A stretch of 64,000 bases of DNA, taken from the NCBI RefSeq assembly GCF_000717175.1, contig NZ_JNYD01000021.1:37227-101226 (forward strand), given 5' to 3'. Position 1 is the first letter of the stretch, and each line of letters opens with the position of its first letter. Position numbers and translations under genes: made by a program. Shown here piece after piece: positions 26,270-35,375 of this stretch. The notes under the pieces were generated by a model that saw only the letters and a program-made list of their open reading frames with translations, made no database searches and had not been told where the DNA came from. The DNA comes from Pseudonocardia autotrophica (lineage in GTDB: Bacteria > Actinomycetota > Actinomycetes > Mycobacteriales > Pseudonocardiaceae).

Positions 26270-27661
26270 TCAGACGCGGACCGGTTCGAGGTCCGTCCCC
26301 ATCCAGCGCGCGATCGCGACGGTGCGGGCGTCCGTCCCGGGCTGTCCCATGACCTGCAGTCCGAACGGGAGACCGCCGACGCCCATCAGCGGGACGTTCA
26401 CCGCGGGCGCGCCCAGCAACGAGCTCGGGAAGTTGAACCCCGGGTCCCCGGTGGGCCAGCGGACCGGCGGTTCGCCGGGCACGTCTCCGGACCAGATCGG
26501 GGCCGGCCCGCTCGACGTCGGGAGCAGGACGGCGTCGGTTCGGGTCGCCAGGAGCGCGTAGGCGGCCGTCAGCGCGGCGCGACGGCGGAGGGCGGCCTCG
26601 TAGCCCTCGGGACCGAGCCGGGCGGCGGTGTCGAAGAAGAATCGCTTGACCCGGTCGCTGAAGTCCGCGGGGCGGGCGAGCGCGAGGTCGCGGAACGCCC
26701 ACGAGTGCTCCCAGGCGAGGATCCCGCTGCCGACCTCGGTCGCGCCGACAAGGGCCTGTTCGAAGCCTTCGACGACGGCGTCGTCACCGCGGCGCAGGAT
26801 CCGCACGCCGGCTGCCTCGACCTGGGCGAGAACCTGTTCGAACGCCCTCCGGCTCGTCGGGTCCAGCCGTTCCCACGCCTCGGTCTCGACCACCGCGACC
26901 GTGCTCGGCACCCGGGCGGGCGGCGGGATGGCGGGGCCGTGCAGGGCGGGTCTGCCCGGGTCGCCGCCTGCGCGTGAGGCGATCGCGATGGCGACCAGCC
27001 ACATGTCCTCCGACGAGCCCGCGTGGACGCCGTGCGTCGTCGTGCTCGCGGTCTGACGCTCACCGCGGTTGATCGCGCCCTGCGACGGCTTGAACCCCCA
27101 GACGCCGCTGTAGCTCGCCGGCCGCATCAGGGAACCGCCGGTCTGGGTCGCGATGGTCGCCGGGACCATCCGCGCGCCCACCGCCGCGCCGGACCCCGAC
27201 GAGGATCCCCCCGGCGTTCGACGGGGGTCGAAGGGGTTGGTTGTGTGGCTCGGCTCCGGCCCACCCAGCTCGGTGGTGACGGTCTTGCCCAGGATAACGG
27301 CCCCGGCCTCGCGCAGCGCCCACACGGCGGCGTTGTCCCGCTTCGGGAAGTTCCCCGCGAACGCGGCACAGCCCATCTGCGTGGGCATGTCCCGGGTCTC
27401 GAGCAGGTCCTTGATGCCGATCGGTATCCCGTCGATCGGCGAGAGCGGCTCGCCGCGGCGCCAGCGTGCGGTGCTGGCGTCGGCCTGCGTCCGGGCCCCC
27501 TCCTCGTTGAGCACCACCCAGGCCTGGACGACCGGCTCGCGTTCCGCGATCGTCGCCAGGCACCGCTCGAGGTAGTCGCGCGGGGAGTCGGAACCGTCGA
27601 GGAAGGCCGCGGTCGCGGTGTGGAAACGCAGGGGCTCGAACGTCCTCGGGTCGTAGGTCAC
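26270..27661 (-). CDS. Amidase (amidase signature family)
   Basis: A 463-residue amidase. The Ser-cisSer-Lys triad can be placed: Lys in GIPIGIKDLLETRDMPT, cis-Ser in TPGGSSSGSGAAVGA, and the nucleophile Ser in ATQTGGSLMRPAS. Length is typical. It hydrolyses an amide or urea-type bond to give a carboxylate and ammonia or an amine. The GTG start (27661) overlaps the stop of the M20 gene. It is the last member of a four-gene operon (M19 dipeptidase, MFS, M20, amidase), suggesting stepwise release of amines or amino acids from a peptide-like or acylated compound. Confidence 0.88.
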   Translation of the reverse strand: MTYDPRTFEPLRFHTATAAFLDGSDSPRDYLERCLATIAEREPVVQAWVVLNEEGARTQADASTARWRRGEPLSPIDGIPIGIKDLLETRDMPTQMGCAAFAGNFPKRDNAAVWALREAGAVILGKTVTTELGGPEPSHTTNPFDPRRTPGGSSSGSGAAVGARMVPATIATQTGGSLMRPASYSGVWGFKPSQGAINRGERQTASTTTHGVHAGSSEDMWLVAIAIASRAGGDPGRPALHGPAIPPPARVPSTVAVVETEAWERLDPTSRRAFEQVLAQVEAAGVRILRRGDDAVVEGFEQALVGATEVGSGILAWEHSWAFRDLALARPADFSDRVKRFFFDTAARLGPEGYEAALRRRAALTAAYALLATRTDAVLLPTSSGPAPIWSGDVPGEPPVRWPTGDPGFNFPSSLLGAPAVNVPLMGVGGLPFGLQVMGQPGTDARTVAIARWMGTDLEPVRV

Positions 27662-28842
27662 GTGTCCTCTCCTCGCTCTGCCCACGCGAACGGGCCGGGC
27701 TCGGTGAGCCGGCGCCGGAGCGCGGCGTCCTGCGCGGCGTCGGCGACGGTCCAGGCGAGCGCGAGCCCGCCGTCGTGGATCGCCCGCGTGCCCTCGGGCC
27801 CGGAGGCGGTGCGGGCGAACGCCGCGGTGTGGTTGCCGTCCTGGGCCGGCGAGTCGAAGGACAGCACCGGGTGGATGGCGGGCATGCGGACCGAGACCTC
27901 GGCCATGTCCGTGGAGCCGATGGCCTTGTCGGGGTAGTCCGGGAAGGTCCGGCCGAGGGCCTCGGCGTTGGCCTGGAAGAGGCCGGCGAGGGCCTGGTCG
28001 TGCCGGAAGCCGTGCGCGGACGCCAGCTCGGTGATCTCCATCTCGACCCCGGCGGCGAGCGCACCCGCCTCGAAGCAGGCGCGCACGCGCGGCCAGAGGA
28101 GGTCGACCTCGTCCAGGGTGTCCGCGCGGACCATGCACTCCACCACGGCGGCGCCGGCGATGACGTTCACTGCCGTGCCCGCCTCCTTGACCCAGGTGTG
28201 GACGCGGTCGCCGTCGCGCTTCTGCTGCCGCAGCAGTCCGATCCCGACCTGCGCGACGGTCACGGCGTCGGCTGCGTTGAGCGCCTCGAACGGGCGTGAC
28301 GCGTGTGCGGTGCGACCCTGGTAGGAGATCGACCAGTGGCGCACCGCGCGGATGGTCGGGGTGGCCATGTCCTTGAGCGTCGGGTGGGTCATCAGGGCGG
28401 CGTGCAGGCCGTCGAAGGCGCCCTCCCGCAGCATGATCGCCTTGCCTGCCAGGACCTCCTCCGCGGGCGTGCCGAGCAGCCGGATCGTGAGGTCGAGCTC
28501 GTCCGCGAACGGGGCCAGCGCGAGCGCCGCCCCGAGCGAGCTCGCGGTGATGACGTTGTGCGCGCACCCGTGTCCGATGCCCGGCAGTGCGTCGAGCTCG
28601 GCGCAGAGCCCGATCGCGAGCGAACCGGTGCCGATCGTGGCGCTGAACGCCGTGTCGAGCCCGGCGACCTTCTCCTCGACAGTGAACCCGCTGTGCTCGC
28701 GCAGCAGCCCGACGACGGCGGCGGCCGTCCGGTGTTCCTCGAAGGCCACCTCCGGGTCCGCGGCCATCTGCTGCGACAGCGCCACGACCGCGGGTTCGTG
28801 TCGGGCGAACTCGGCGGCAACCCGCTCCTTGGTCGTCGTCAT
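27658..28842 (-). CDS. M20-family amidohydrolase (AbgB/M20D2-like)
   Basis: A 394-residue metallo-amidohydrolase. Visible motifs: metal-site LCAELDALPGIGHGCAHN and the catalytic Glu in LGTPAEEVLAGKAIML. The dimerisation domain is in the middle, with conserved HTWVKEAGTAVNVIAGAAVV. The group includes p-aminobenzoyl-glutamate hydrolase and N-acyl amino acid hydrolases. It is coupled to both neighbours (ATGA with the MFS gene, GTGA with the amidase), so its substrate is probably what the transporter imports. Specificity is not determined. Confidence 0.88.
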   Translation of the reverse strand: MTTTKERVAAEFARHEPAVVALSQQMAADPEVAFEEHRTAAAVVGLLREHSGFTVEEKVAGLDTAFSATIGTGSLAIGLCAELDALPGIGHGCAHNVITASSLGAALALAPFADELDLTIRLLGTPAEEVLAGKAIMLREGAFDGLHAALMTHPTLKDMATPTIRAVRHWSISYQGRTAHASRPFEALNAADAVTVAQVGIGLLRQQKRDGDRVHTWVKEAGTAVNVIAGAAVVECMVRADTLDEVDLLWPRVRACFEAGALAAGVEMEITELASAHGFRHDQALAGLFQANAEALGRTFPDYPDKAIGSTDMAEVSVRMPAIHPVLSFDSPAQDGNHTAAFARTASGPEGTRAIHDGGLALAWTVADAAQDAALRRRLTEPGPFAWAERGEDT

Positions 28843-30122
28843 CGCAGCACCTGCTCCGGGGCCCGGTCGCGGGCGCGGGTCTCCGGGAGCGCGACGACGA
28901 CGACGATCAGCGCGACGAGCGCGAGCAGCGTGATGTAGCCGCCCGGTGCGAGCCGGCCGAACCAGCCGGTGAGGAGCGCGCCCAGGATCGGCGCGGTGCC
29001 GCCGAAGATCGCGTAGGCCACGTTGTAGGCCAGCGCGGTACTGGTCGCCCGGATCCTGGCGGAGACGATCTCGACGGCGACCACGGTAGAGCCCACCGTG
29101 ACGAGCGCCGCCGGGACCACGAGGATGATCTGGGTCGCGAGCGTGGTCGCCAGGGTCCCGCCGCTCGCCAGCAGGTAGGCCGGCAACGACCCGACGACGG
29201 CGACCGCGACACCGGCGACCAGGAGGGGCTTGCGTCCGACCCGGTCGGCCACGATCCCGGCCGGGATGCAGAGCACCGCGCACACCAGCAGCGCGACCCC
29301 GCCGGAGACGAGCACTGTGCCCGGGGGCACCCCACCGGTCGTCGTCAGGTAGGTGGGGAGGTAGCCGAGCAGGTTGTGCACGACCACGGCGAGCAGGGCG
29401 AACAGCGTGAACAGCAGCAGGAAAACCCGCCAGTTGCGGAAGGTGTCGCGGATCGGGCGCGACGCCGTGTCCCCCGCGGACTCCAGCTCCTGGAAGGTCT
29501 GGGTCTCGTCGAGCTTGAGCCGCATGTAGAGCCCGACGAGCGCCATCAGCCCGCCGGCGAGGAACGCGAGCCGCCAGCTCCAGTCCTCGTACGCCGACTC
29601 GGAGATCAGCCGCAGCGCCAGCAGCGCGAACGAGGCCAGCGCCGAGCCGACGTAGGTCGCGCTGCCGACGGCGCTGAGCCAGAGCCCGCGCCGCCCCGGC
29701 GGCGCCTGCTCCATGACGTAGGAGGCGGCGCTCGTGTACTCGGCCCCCATCGAGATCCCCTGGCCCAACCGACAGACCAGGAGCAGAATCGGGGCGAGGA
29801 TCCCCGCCGAGTCGTAGGTGGGCAGCACTGCGATCGCGGCGGTCGACACAGCCATGATCAGCACCACGGTCGAGAGCGCGGTGCGGCGGCCGAGCCGGTC
29901 CCCGATGCTGCCGAAGATCGCCGCCCCGAGGGGCCGCACCACGAAGGCGAGGCCGTACACGGCGAGCGCCGAGAGGATTGCGAGGGTCGGGTCGCCCGCG
30001 GGGAAGAAGTGTGTCGCGATGATCGTCGCGGAGGCCCCGTAGATCACGAAGTCGTACGACTCGACCCCGTGGCCGACCATCGCGGCGGGGAGGACGCGGC
30101 TGCGCTTCACGGGCCCGCTCAC
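28839..30122 (-). CDS. MFS transporter, metabolite:H+ symporter (MHS) type
   Basis: A 427-residue transporter with 12 predicted helices. The start SGPVKRSRVLPAAMVGHGVE runs into the MHS signature ESYDFVIYG (E-x-x-D-F). The loop GSIGDRLGRRTAL is conserved and the second-half motif GIVADRVGRKPLL is present. Relatives import shikimate, proline/betaine or citrate. The GTG start overlaps the dipeptidase stop and its own end overlaps the M20 start. It likely brings in the acyl-amino acid or amide used by the operon. Confidence 0.9.
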   Translation of the reverse strand: MSGPVKRSRVLPAAMVGHGVESYDFVIYGASATIIATHFFPAGDPTLAILSALAVYGLAFVVRPLGAAIFGSIGDRLGRRTALSTVVLIMAVSTAAIAVLPTYDSAGILAPILLLVCRLGQGISMGAEYTSAASYVMEQAPPGRRGLWLSAVGSATYVGSALASFALLALRLISESAYEDWSWRLAFLAGGLMALVGLYMRLKLDETQTFQELESAGDTASRPIRDTFRNWRVFLLLFTLFALLAVVVHNLLGYLPTYLTTTGGVPPGTVLVSGGVALLVCAVLCIPAGIVADRVGRKPLLVAGVAVAVVGSLPAYLLASGGTLATTLATQIILVVPAALVTVGSTVVAVEIVSARIRATSTALAYNVAYAIFGGTAPILGALLTGWFGRLAPGGYITLLALVALIVVVVALPETRARDRAPEQVLR

Positions 30123-31315
30123 CAGATCTTCTCCAGCACTCGCAACACGTTCCCGCCGATCACGGCGGCGATCTCCTCGTCGGTGTACCCGTGCCGGACC
30201 AGCCAGCCGGTGATCGTGCGGAAGCACTCCCCCGGGTTCTCCAGACCGCCGACGGCCTCGACGGGGTCGAACGCGGGTCCGGACCGGATGGTGTCCTCGA
30301 CACCCCACTTCTTGCTCATGACGTGGTGCATGTCGAGGTGGTCCCCGAAGAAGGTGTCCGGCCCGAAGGCGACGTGCTCGATCCCGACCAGGTCCACGCA
30401 GTACCGGAAGTGGTCCATCACCGATTCGACGCTGTGTGCGCGGTGAGCCGTGCTGACCGTGGTGTACGGAGCGGCCTCGATCCCGATCACGCCGCCGGAC
30501 TCGGCGCAGGCCCGGATCACCTCGTCCGGTTTCATCCGAGGGGTGTCCCAGACGGCCCGGGCCCCGGCGTGGGTGATCAGGACCGGTCGCTCACTGACCT
30601 CGATCACCTCGAGCGCGGTCCGGTCCCCCGAGTGGGACACGTCGATGGCCATCCCGAGCTGGTTCATCCGCCGGACCGCGCGCCGGCCGAGCCCGGTCAG
30701 ACCGCCGTCACCCTTCTCCCGCAGACCGCTCCCCAGGGCATTGGCATCGCTGTAGGCGACGCCGATCTGCCGCACCCCGAGCCCGTACAACACGTCGAGC
30801 CGGTCGATCTCGTTCTCGATCAGCGCCGCACCCTCGAGGCCCGCGACGACGGCGAGGCGCCCCTCGGCATGTGCCCGCCGGATGTCCGCGACGGACTCGG
30901 CCCGGATCACGTAGTCCTGGTGGGCGAAGTCGCAGAACCGCATCCCCAGGTCGGTGATGACGTCGTCCCACTTCCAGCCGTTGCGGGACTCGCACGCCCC
31001 CCAGCCGAGGTTGTCGAACACCGCATCGAGCCCGGACCGGCTCAGCCCCTCGTAGCCGTAGGCCAGCCGCGCTCCGCGGTTCCACTCCAGCAGCTCGGTG
31101 CGGGCGTGCCGCGGCAGCCGCACCGGGTGGTCGTGCAGCGAGACGACGACGTTCTCGGCCAGGAGCCGTTCGGTTCGCGCCGCCTCGTCCTCGGTCAGCC
31201 CGAGGTCGTGGGGCGGGAGCCGGTCGACGTCCGGGGCGAGCTCGAACTCCTCGTAGTCCGTCCCGGCCTGTAGGTAGGAGAAGGACTGGTATCCGCTGTA
31301 GCGGGTGGATGGCAT
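30119..31315 (-). CDS. M19 (membrane dipeptidase-like) metallopeptidase
   Basis: A 398-residue renal-dipeptidase-family enzyme. Metal ligands are visible: the H-x-D of VVSLHDHPVRLP, Glu in VVAGLEGAALIENE, His in AIDVSHSG and VLITHAGARAV, and the Asp of FGPDTFFGDHLDM. Relatives cleave dipeptides or lactams and related amide bonds. It is the first gene of the operon. A divergent CapA-like gene starts about 100 bp away. No signal peptide is seen, so it is cytosolic. Confidence 0.87.
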   Translation of the reverse strand: MPSTRYSGYQSFSYLQAGTDYEEFELAPDVDRLPPHDLGLTEDEAARTERLLAENVVVSLHDHPVRLPRHARTELLEWNRGARLAYGYEGLSRSGLDAVFDNLGWGACESRNGWKWDDVITDLGMRFCDFAHQDYVIRAESVADIRRAHAEGRLAVVAGLEGAALIENEIDRLDVLYGLGVRQIGVAYSDANALGSGLREKGDGGLTGLGRRAVRRMNQLGMAIDVSHSGDRTALEVIEVSERPVLITHAGARAVWDTPRMKPDEVIRACAESGGVIGIEAAPYTTVSTAHRAHSVESVMDHFRYCVDLVGIEHVAFGPDTFFGDHLDMHHVMSKKWGVEDTIRSGPAFDPVEAVGGLENPGECFRTITGWLVRHGYTDEEIAAVIGGNVLRVLEKIW

Positions 31316-31342
31316 CGCGTCTCGCCTCCGTTGTGTTCATCA

Positions 31343-31373
31343 TTGCGGCACGGCGGTGCTACTTTGCGGCACG
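31343..31373. promoter_or_regulatory. Direct repeat of TTGCGGCACG in the dipeptidase/CapA divergent promoter
   Basis: TTGCGGCACG occurs at 31343-31352 and 31364-31373, 21 bp apart start to start, i.e. two helical turns. It lies between the divergent dipeptidase (start 31315) and CapA (start 31417) genes. Similar half-sites occur upstream of the hydrolase at 32602 and of the IclR gene, so a shared activator or repressor is likely. Confidence 0.4.
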
Positions 31374-31416
31374 AATTCCGCCGGAGTCAATCGTCCGCTC
31401 ACTACGGAGACGTCGA

Positions 31417-32550
31417 ATGAAGATCGTCCTGGTCGGCGACACCGCCCTTGCCCGCGAACCCGCGTCCCGAGTGGACCGACCCGTCCTGACCGGCGATCTC
31501 GTGATCGCGAACCTCGAGGCCCCCCTGGTGGACGAGGCCCGACCGGCCGAGAAGGAGATGACGATCCGACTGCCCACGTCGGCGGCGACGCTGTTCCGGG
31601 GGTGGGGGATCGACGTCGTCTCGCTCGCCACGAACCACGCCCTCGACCACGGCCCGGAGGGCCTGTTCAGCACCATGCGCGCGCTGGACGACGCGGGCGT
31701 CCGCCATGCAGGCGGTGGCCGCACGCTCACCGAGGCGGACGCCGGTGTCGTCGTCGAGGTGGACGGCACGCGCGTCGCCGTACTCAGCTTCTGCTCCACG
31801 CTGCCGCCGGGCGCCAATGCCACCGCGACCCGACCCGGGATCGCCCCGTTGCGCATCGACCAGAGCTTCGCGGTCGACGGGACCCTCGCCCAGGAACAAC
31901 CCGGCACGCCGCCCTTCGTTCGCAGCGTCGCCCAGGAGGCCGACGTCCGCCGCGTCGAGCAGCGGGTGCGTACGGCCCGGACCGAGGCGGACCGGGTCGT
32001 GGTGTGCTTGCACTGGGGCGTGCCGTTCGCGTACCTCCCGCCCAACCAGGGTCCGCTCGCGCAGTACCAGCAGAACCTCGGCCGCAGGCTCGTCGACGCC
32101 GGCGCGGACGTCGTCGCGGGCACCCATCCGCACTGCCTGCACCCCGTCGAGCGGTGGAACGAGGGCCTGATCCTCTACTCGCTGGGCAACTTTCTGTTCC
32201 ACCAGGGCGAGATCCAGCAGCCGGACACGTTCTTCGGGCTGCCCTACCGGGCGTCGCGCCTGTTCGAGGGGACGCCGTGGTTCGACAGCGCCGTCTTCGA
32301 GGTCGACCTGCCCGCCGAGGGTGCGCCGCGCCTGCGGATCGCCCCGATCACGCTGGATGCGGCCGGCGAGCCGCGCGTCGCCGACCCGGATGCGGCCGCA
32401 CGGATCCGCGCCCTCGTCGAGGAGTCCTCGCGCGAGATCGATCCGACGGTCCAGGTGGACGCCGACGGAGTCGCCCACTTCGGAGCACCTGCCGACGTGG
32501 TTACCCGAATGTCACGATCGGCAGTTGACGACCCACAGCCCGCGTCCTAA
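31417..32550 (+). CDS. CapA-family metallophosphatase-like protein
   Basis: A 377-residue protein of the CapA/PgsA poly-gamma-glutamate group, in the calcineurin-like fold. The metal and active-site segments are ordered: VLVGDTALA at the N-terminus, VIANLEAPL, VVSLATNHALDHG, VCLHWGVPF, and the conserved GTHPHCLHPVERW with LYSLGNFLF. The start MKIVLVGDTAL at 31417 has GGAGA upstream and no signal peptide, so unlike capsule proteins it may act inside the cell. Its next gene on the strand is 51 nt away, and it may be cotranscribed with the hydrolase/OYE pair. Function is inferred only by family; it is often found in catabolic clusters. Confidence 0.82.
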   Translation: MKIVLVGDTALAREPASRVDRPVLTGDLVIANLEAPLVDEARPAEKEMTIRLPTSAATLFRGWGIDVVSLATNHALDHGPEGLFSTMRALDDAGVRHAGGGRTLTEADAGVVVEVDGTRVAVLSFCSTLPPGANATATRPGIAPLRIDQSFAVDGTLAQEQPGTPPFVRSVAQEADVRRVEQRVRTARTEADRVVVCLHWGVPFAYLPPNQGPLAQYQQNLGRRLVDAGADVVAGTHPHCLHPVERWNEGLILYSLGNFLFHQGEIQQPDTFFGLPYRASRLFEGTPWFDSAVFEVDLPAEGAPRLRIAPITLDAAGEPRVADPDAAARIRALVEESSREIDPTVQVDADGVAHFGAPADVVTRMSRSAVDDPQPAS

Positions 32551-32601
32551 CGTGCCGTCATACGATACGCCGTGCACTACTGCGACACGAGGTGAGTGGT
32601 C

Positions 32602-33399
32602 ATGACCAGCGTCGACGAATCCGTCCGCACGGTGTCCCGTTCCGACAGGACGGTGATCAGCTACTCGGTCGTCGGGCCCGCACACGGCCCGACCTGGGTG
32701 TACGTGCACGGCTGGGGGTGCCGCCGGACGGACTTCGACCCCGTCGCCGCGTTCCTGCCCGAGGGGGACCGGGTCGTCTCGGTGGACCTCGCCGGGCACG
32801 GAGACAGCACCTCCGCCCGCGCCGCCTGGACGATGGCGGAGTTCGCGCGGGACGTCGCGGCGGTGCTCGTCGCCGAGTCGGTCGAGCGGTGCGTGGTTGT
32901 CGGGCACTCGCTCGGCGGCGCGGTGGCGCTCGAGCTGGCCCGCCTGCTCCCCGACACGGTCACGGAGGTCATCGGCCTGGACTCGTTCCACTACCTGGGC
33001 CTGTACCCCGCGATCGAGGACGCCGCGGCGCGCGGCCTGCTGCAGACGTTCGAGGACGACTTCTCTTCGGGCGTGCGCAGCCTCGTCGTCATGGGTTCGG
33101 TCCCGGACACGGACCCCGGGTTCGCCGAGGCGATCTTCGCCAAGGCCTCGCGTCTCGTCCCCGCCGTCGGGATCGGGACGCTCGCGGAGATGCTGCGTTG
33201 GGACATGGACGAGGCCCTGGCTGCGGTCCCCCACCCGGTGGCGACGCTCGCGGTGCGCGGACTGCTGGACCCTGCCGCGCCGGAACGGTACGGGGACCGG
33301 ATCGACTTCGTCGTCCACGAGCTGGGCAGCCACCACTTCCTCCTCGAACGACCCGAGGAGACCGCGGCCCTCCTGCTCGCGACGAGGACCACTGCATGA
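32602..33399 (+). CDS. Alpha/beta hydrolase
   Basis: A 265-residue alpha/beta hydrolase of the ester or C-C bond hydrolase type. Oxyanion motif VYVHGWGCRR, nucleophile VVGHSLGGAVALE near residue 100, and catalytic His in LGSHHFLLERPEE. The ATG at 32602 has GAGGTGAG upstream. Its stop overlaps the following OYE gene (ATGA, 33396-33399), so the two enzymes act in one pathway. Substrate unknown. Confidence 0.86.
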   Translation: MTSVDESVRTVSRSDRTVISYSVVGPAHGPTWVYVHGWGCRRTDFDPVAAFLPEGDRVVSVDLAGHGDSTSARAAWTMAEFARDVAAVLVAESVERCVVVGHSLGGAVALELARLLPDTVTEVIGLDSFHYLGLYPAIEDAAARGLLQTFEDDFSSGVRSLVVMGSVPDTDPGFAEAIFAKASRLVPAVGIGTLAEMLRWDMDEALAAVPHPVATLAVRGLLDPAAPERYGDRIDFVVHELGSHHFLLERPEETAALLLATRTTA

Positions 33400-34454
33400 C
33401 CGTGTGGACACCGCTGCGCCTGCGTGAGCTGACGCTGCCCAACCGGGTGTGGCTCTCCCCGATGTGCCAGTACTCCGCCGGCGCCGACGGCGTTCCGACC
33501 GACTGGCACCTCGCGCACTACGGGGCGCGCGCGGCGGGCGGGGTCGGCATGGTGATGGTCGAGTGCACGGCCGTCGCGCGGGACATGCGCACCACCGCCC
33601 GGGACCTCGGCATCTGGGACGAGCAGCAGGTCGCGGGACATCGGAGGCTCGTCGAGGTGATCTCGACGGTCGGGTCGGTGCCTGCGCTGCAACTCGGCGT
33701 CGCCGGTCGAAAGAGCTCGCACGGGGTGCCGTGGGACAACGCGGGCACGCGGAGCGCCGTACCGCCGGAGCAGGGCGGGTGGCAGCCGCTCGCGCCGTCC
33801 GCCGTGCCCTTCGCCGGGCTCGCCGTCCCGCGCGCGATGTCGACCACCGACGGCACACGCCTGCTCGAGGACCTCGCCCGCGCCGCCCGGGGCGCTGACC
33901 GCGCCGGGTACCGGCTCCTGGAGCTGCACGGTGCCAACGGCTACCTGTTCCACGAGTTCCTGTCCCCGCTCGCGAACCACCGCACCGACGACTGGGGCGG
34001 AGACCTGCAGGACCGCCTGCGGTTCCCGCTGGAGATGGTGCGCGCCCTGCGGTCCGGATGGCCGGAGGCCAAGCCGCTCGTCGTGCGACTCCCGGCCGAG
34101 GACCTTCTCGACGGCGGCCTCACCACCGAGGACATGACCGTGGTCGCCACCCAACTGGCCGCACACGGGGTCGACATGATCGACCTCTCCTCCGGTGCGC
34201 TCGTCCCGGAGGCGGTGCGCCTCACCGAGCCGCTGCACAACGCCCGCTACGGACCGCTGTTCCGCACGGTGGGTATACGCACCGCCGCCTCGGGGATGGT
34301 CTTCGAGGCCGCGCACCTCGACGAGGCCGTCCCCGCGCTCGTCGACGCCGTGTTCGTGGGCCGCGCGCTACTGCGCGACCCCTACTGGGCGTTGCGCGCC
34401 AGGAGCTCCGATGCGACGGACTCCTGGCCCCGCCAGTACCACCGCGCCTTCTGA
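33396..34454 (+). CDS. NADH:flavin oxidoreductase / Old Yellow Enzyme family (YqjM-like)
   Basis: A 352-residue ene-reductase. It begins MTVWTPLRLRELTLPNRVWL and has the typical SPMCQYSAGADG (Cys in the FMN-facing loop), HLAHYGARAAGG, and the strong motif LHGANGYLFHEFLSP with the substrate-binding pair H and N (HxxN as in OYE1, rather than HxxH as in YqjM), then TDDWGGDLQDRLRF. FMN phosphate site near the C-terminus: FVGRALLRDPYW. The usual AHAGRK segment is GVAGRK here. It reduces activated C=C bonds with NAD(P)H. Coupled to the upstream hydrolase. Confidence 0.9.
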   Translation: MTVWTPLRLRELTLPNRVWLSPMCQYSAGADGVPTDWHLAHYGARAAGGVGMVMVECTAVARDMRTTARDLGIWDEQQVAGHRRLVEVISTVGSVPALQLGVAGRKSSHGVPWDNAGTRSAVPPEQGGWQPLAPSAVPFAGLAVPRAMSTTDGTRLLEDLARAARGADRAGYRLLELHGANGYLFHEFLSPLANHRTDDWGGDLQDRLRFPLEMVRALRSGWPEAKPLVVRLPAEDLLDGGLTTEDMTVVATQLAAHGVDMIDLSSGALVPEAVRLTEPLHNARYGPLFRTVGIRTAASGMVFEAAHLDEAVPALVDAVFVGRALLRDPYWALRARSSDATDSWPRQYHRAF

Positions 34455-34461
34455 GCCGCAC

Positions 34462-35244
34462 TCACGCCGAGGAGATCAGCCCGCTGATCTCCTCGGCGGC
34501 CGCGACGGTCAGCCGCGCCAACCGCTCCTCGTCCGCGGGCGAGTACCGCATCTCCGGGATCGCCAGGGTCAGCCCCGCGAACGGGCGCCCGGCGGCGTTG
34601 GCGACCGCGGCGCCGAGGGAGGTCACGTGCGGCCGGAACCACGCGGACCCGTTCAGCGCGTAACCCCGCTCGGCGGTCCGCGCGATCTCCCCGAGCGCCT
34701 CCTCCGCGGTCGGGACCGGCTCGGCGAAATCCTCGACGGGATGCTTGAGCACCTCCTCGACCTCGGCCGCGTCGAGTCCGGCGAGGATCGCGAGGCCCGC
34801 GGACGAGGCTCGCAACGGCACCCGGCTACCGACCTCGATGAACACCCGGACCACGTGGGTGCTGTCCTCGCGCGCGATCACGACGATGTCGTCGCCATCC
34901 CGGACCGAGAAGTGCACGGTCTCGTCCGTCTCCGCCGCCAGGCGCTTGACCACCGGACGCGCGAGGTCGCGCAGGTCCTGCTCGCCGGTCCCGCGCAGGC
35001 CGATGGTGAGTGCCTTCATCGTCACGCCCCATCGGGTGCGCTCGGGGTCGACGATCCGCAGCCAGCCGGCCTGCTGGAGGGTCACCAGACAGCGCTGGAC
35101 CGAACTCTTCGGCATCGCCGTGACCCGGGCGAGCTCGGAGACACCGATGGGCTGACGTGCGGCGACCTCCTCCAGGACCCGAAGAGTGCTCAATGCGCTG
35201 CTCAACGGCCGCACACTACCGGCCGGCTTCTCCGTCGCCGTCAC
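34462..35244 (-). CDS. IclR-family transcriptional regulator
   Basis: A 260-residue IclR protein. The N-terminal winged helix (PIGVSELARVTAMPKSSVQRCLVTL) is followed by the effector domain with VHFSVRDGDDIVVIAREDS and ASSAGLAILAGLD. Start at the GTG of 35244 (TATEKPAGS); the frame also extends to 35322. It is convergent with the OYE gene and probably controls the hydrolase/OYE or CapA/M19 promoters, which have similar half-sites. Effector not known. Confidence 0.88.
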   Translation of the reverse strand: MTATEKPAGSVRPLSSALSTLRVLEEVAARQPIGVSELARVTAMPKSSVQRCLVTLQQAGWLRIVDPERTRWGVTMKALTIGLRGTGEQDLRDLARPVVKRLAAETDETVHFSVRDGDDIVVIAREDSTHVVRVFIEVGSRVPLRASSAGLAILAGLDAAEVEEVLKHPVEDFAEPVPTAEEALGEIARTAERGYALNGSAWFRPHVTSLGAAVANAAGRPFAGLTLAIPEMRYSPADEERLARLTVAAAEEISGLISSA

Positions 35245-35375
35245 ATCCGCGCCTTCGTCGTGCCTGGTCGGGGCTGGGAGCGTAACACTCCGGCACGACC
35301 GTCTCGCATCTAGGAACGCCACTCATGTTTCGCTATCGTGCACACCGTACCGCTGGCAGGCACATTGGAGGAATC

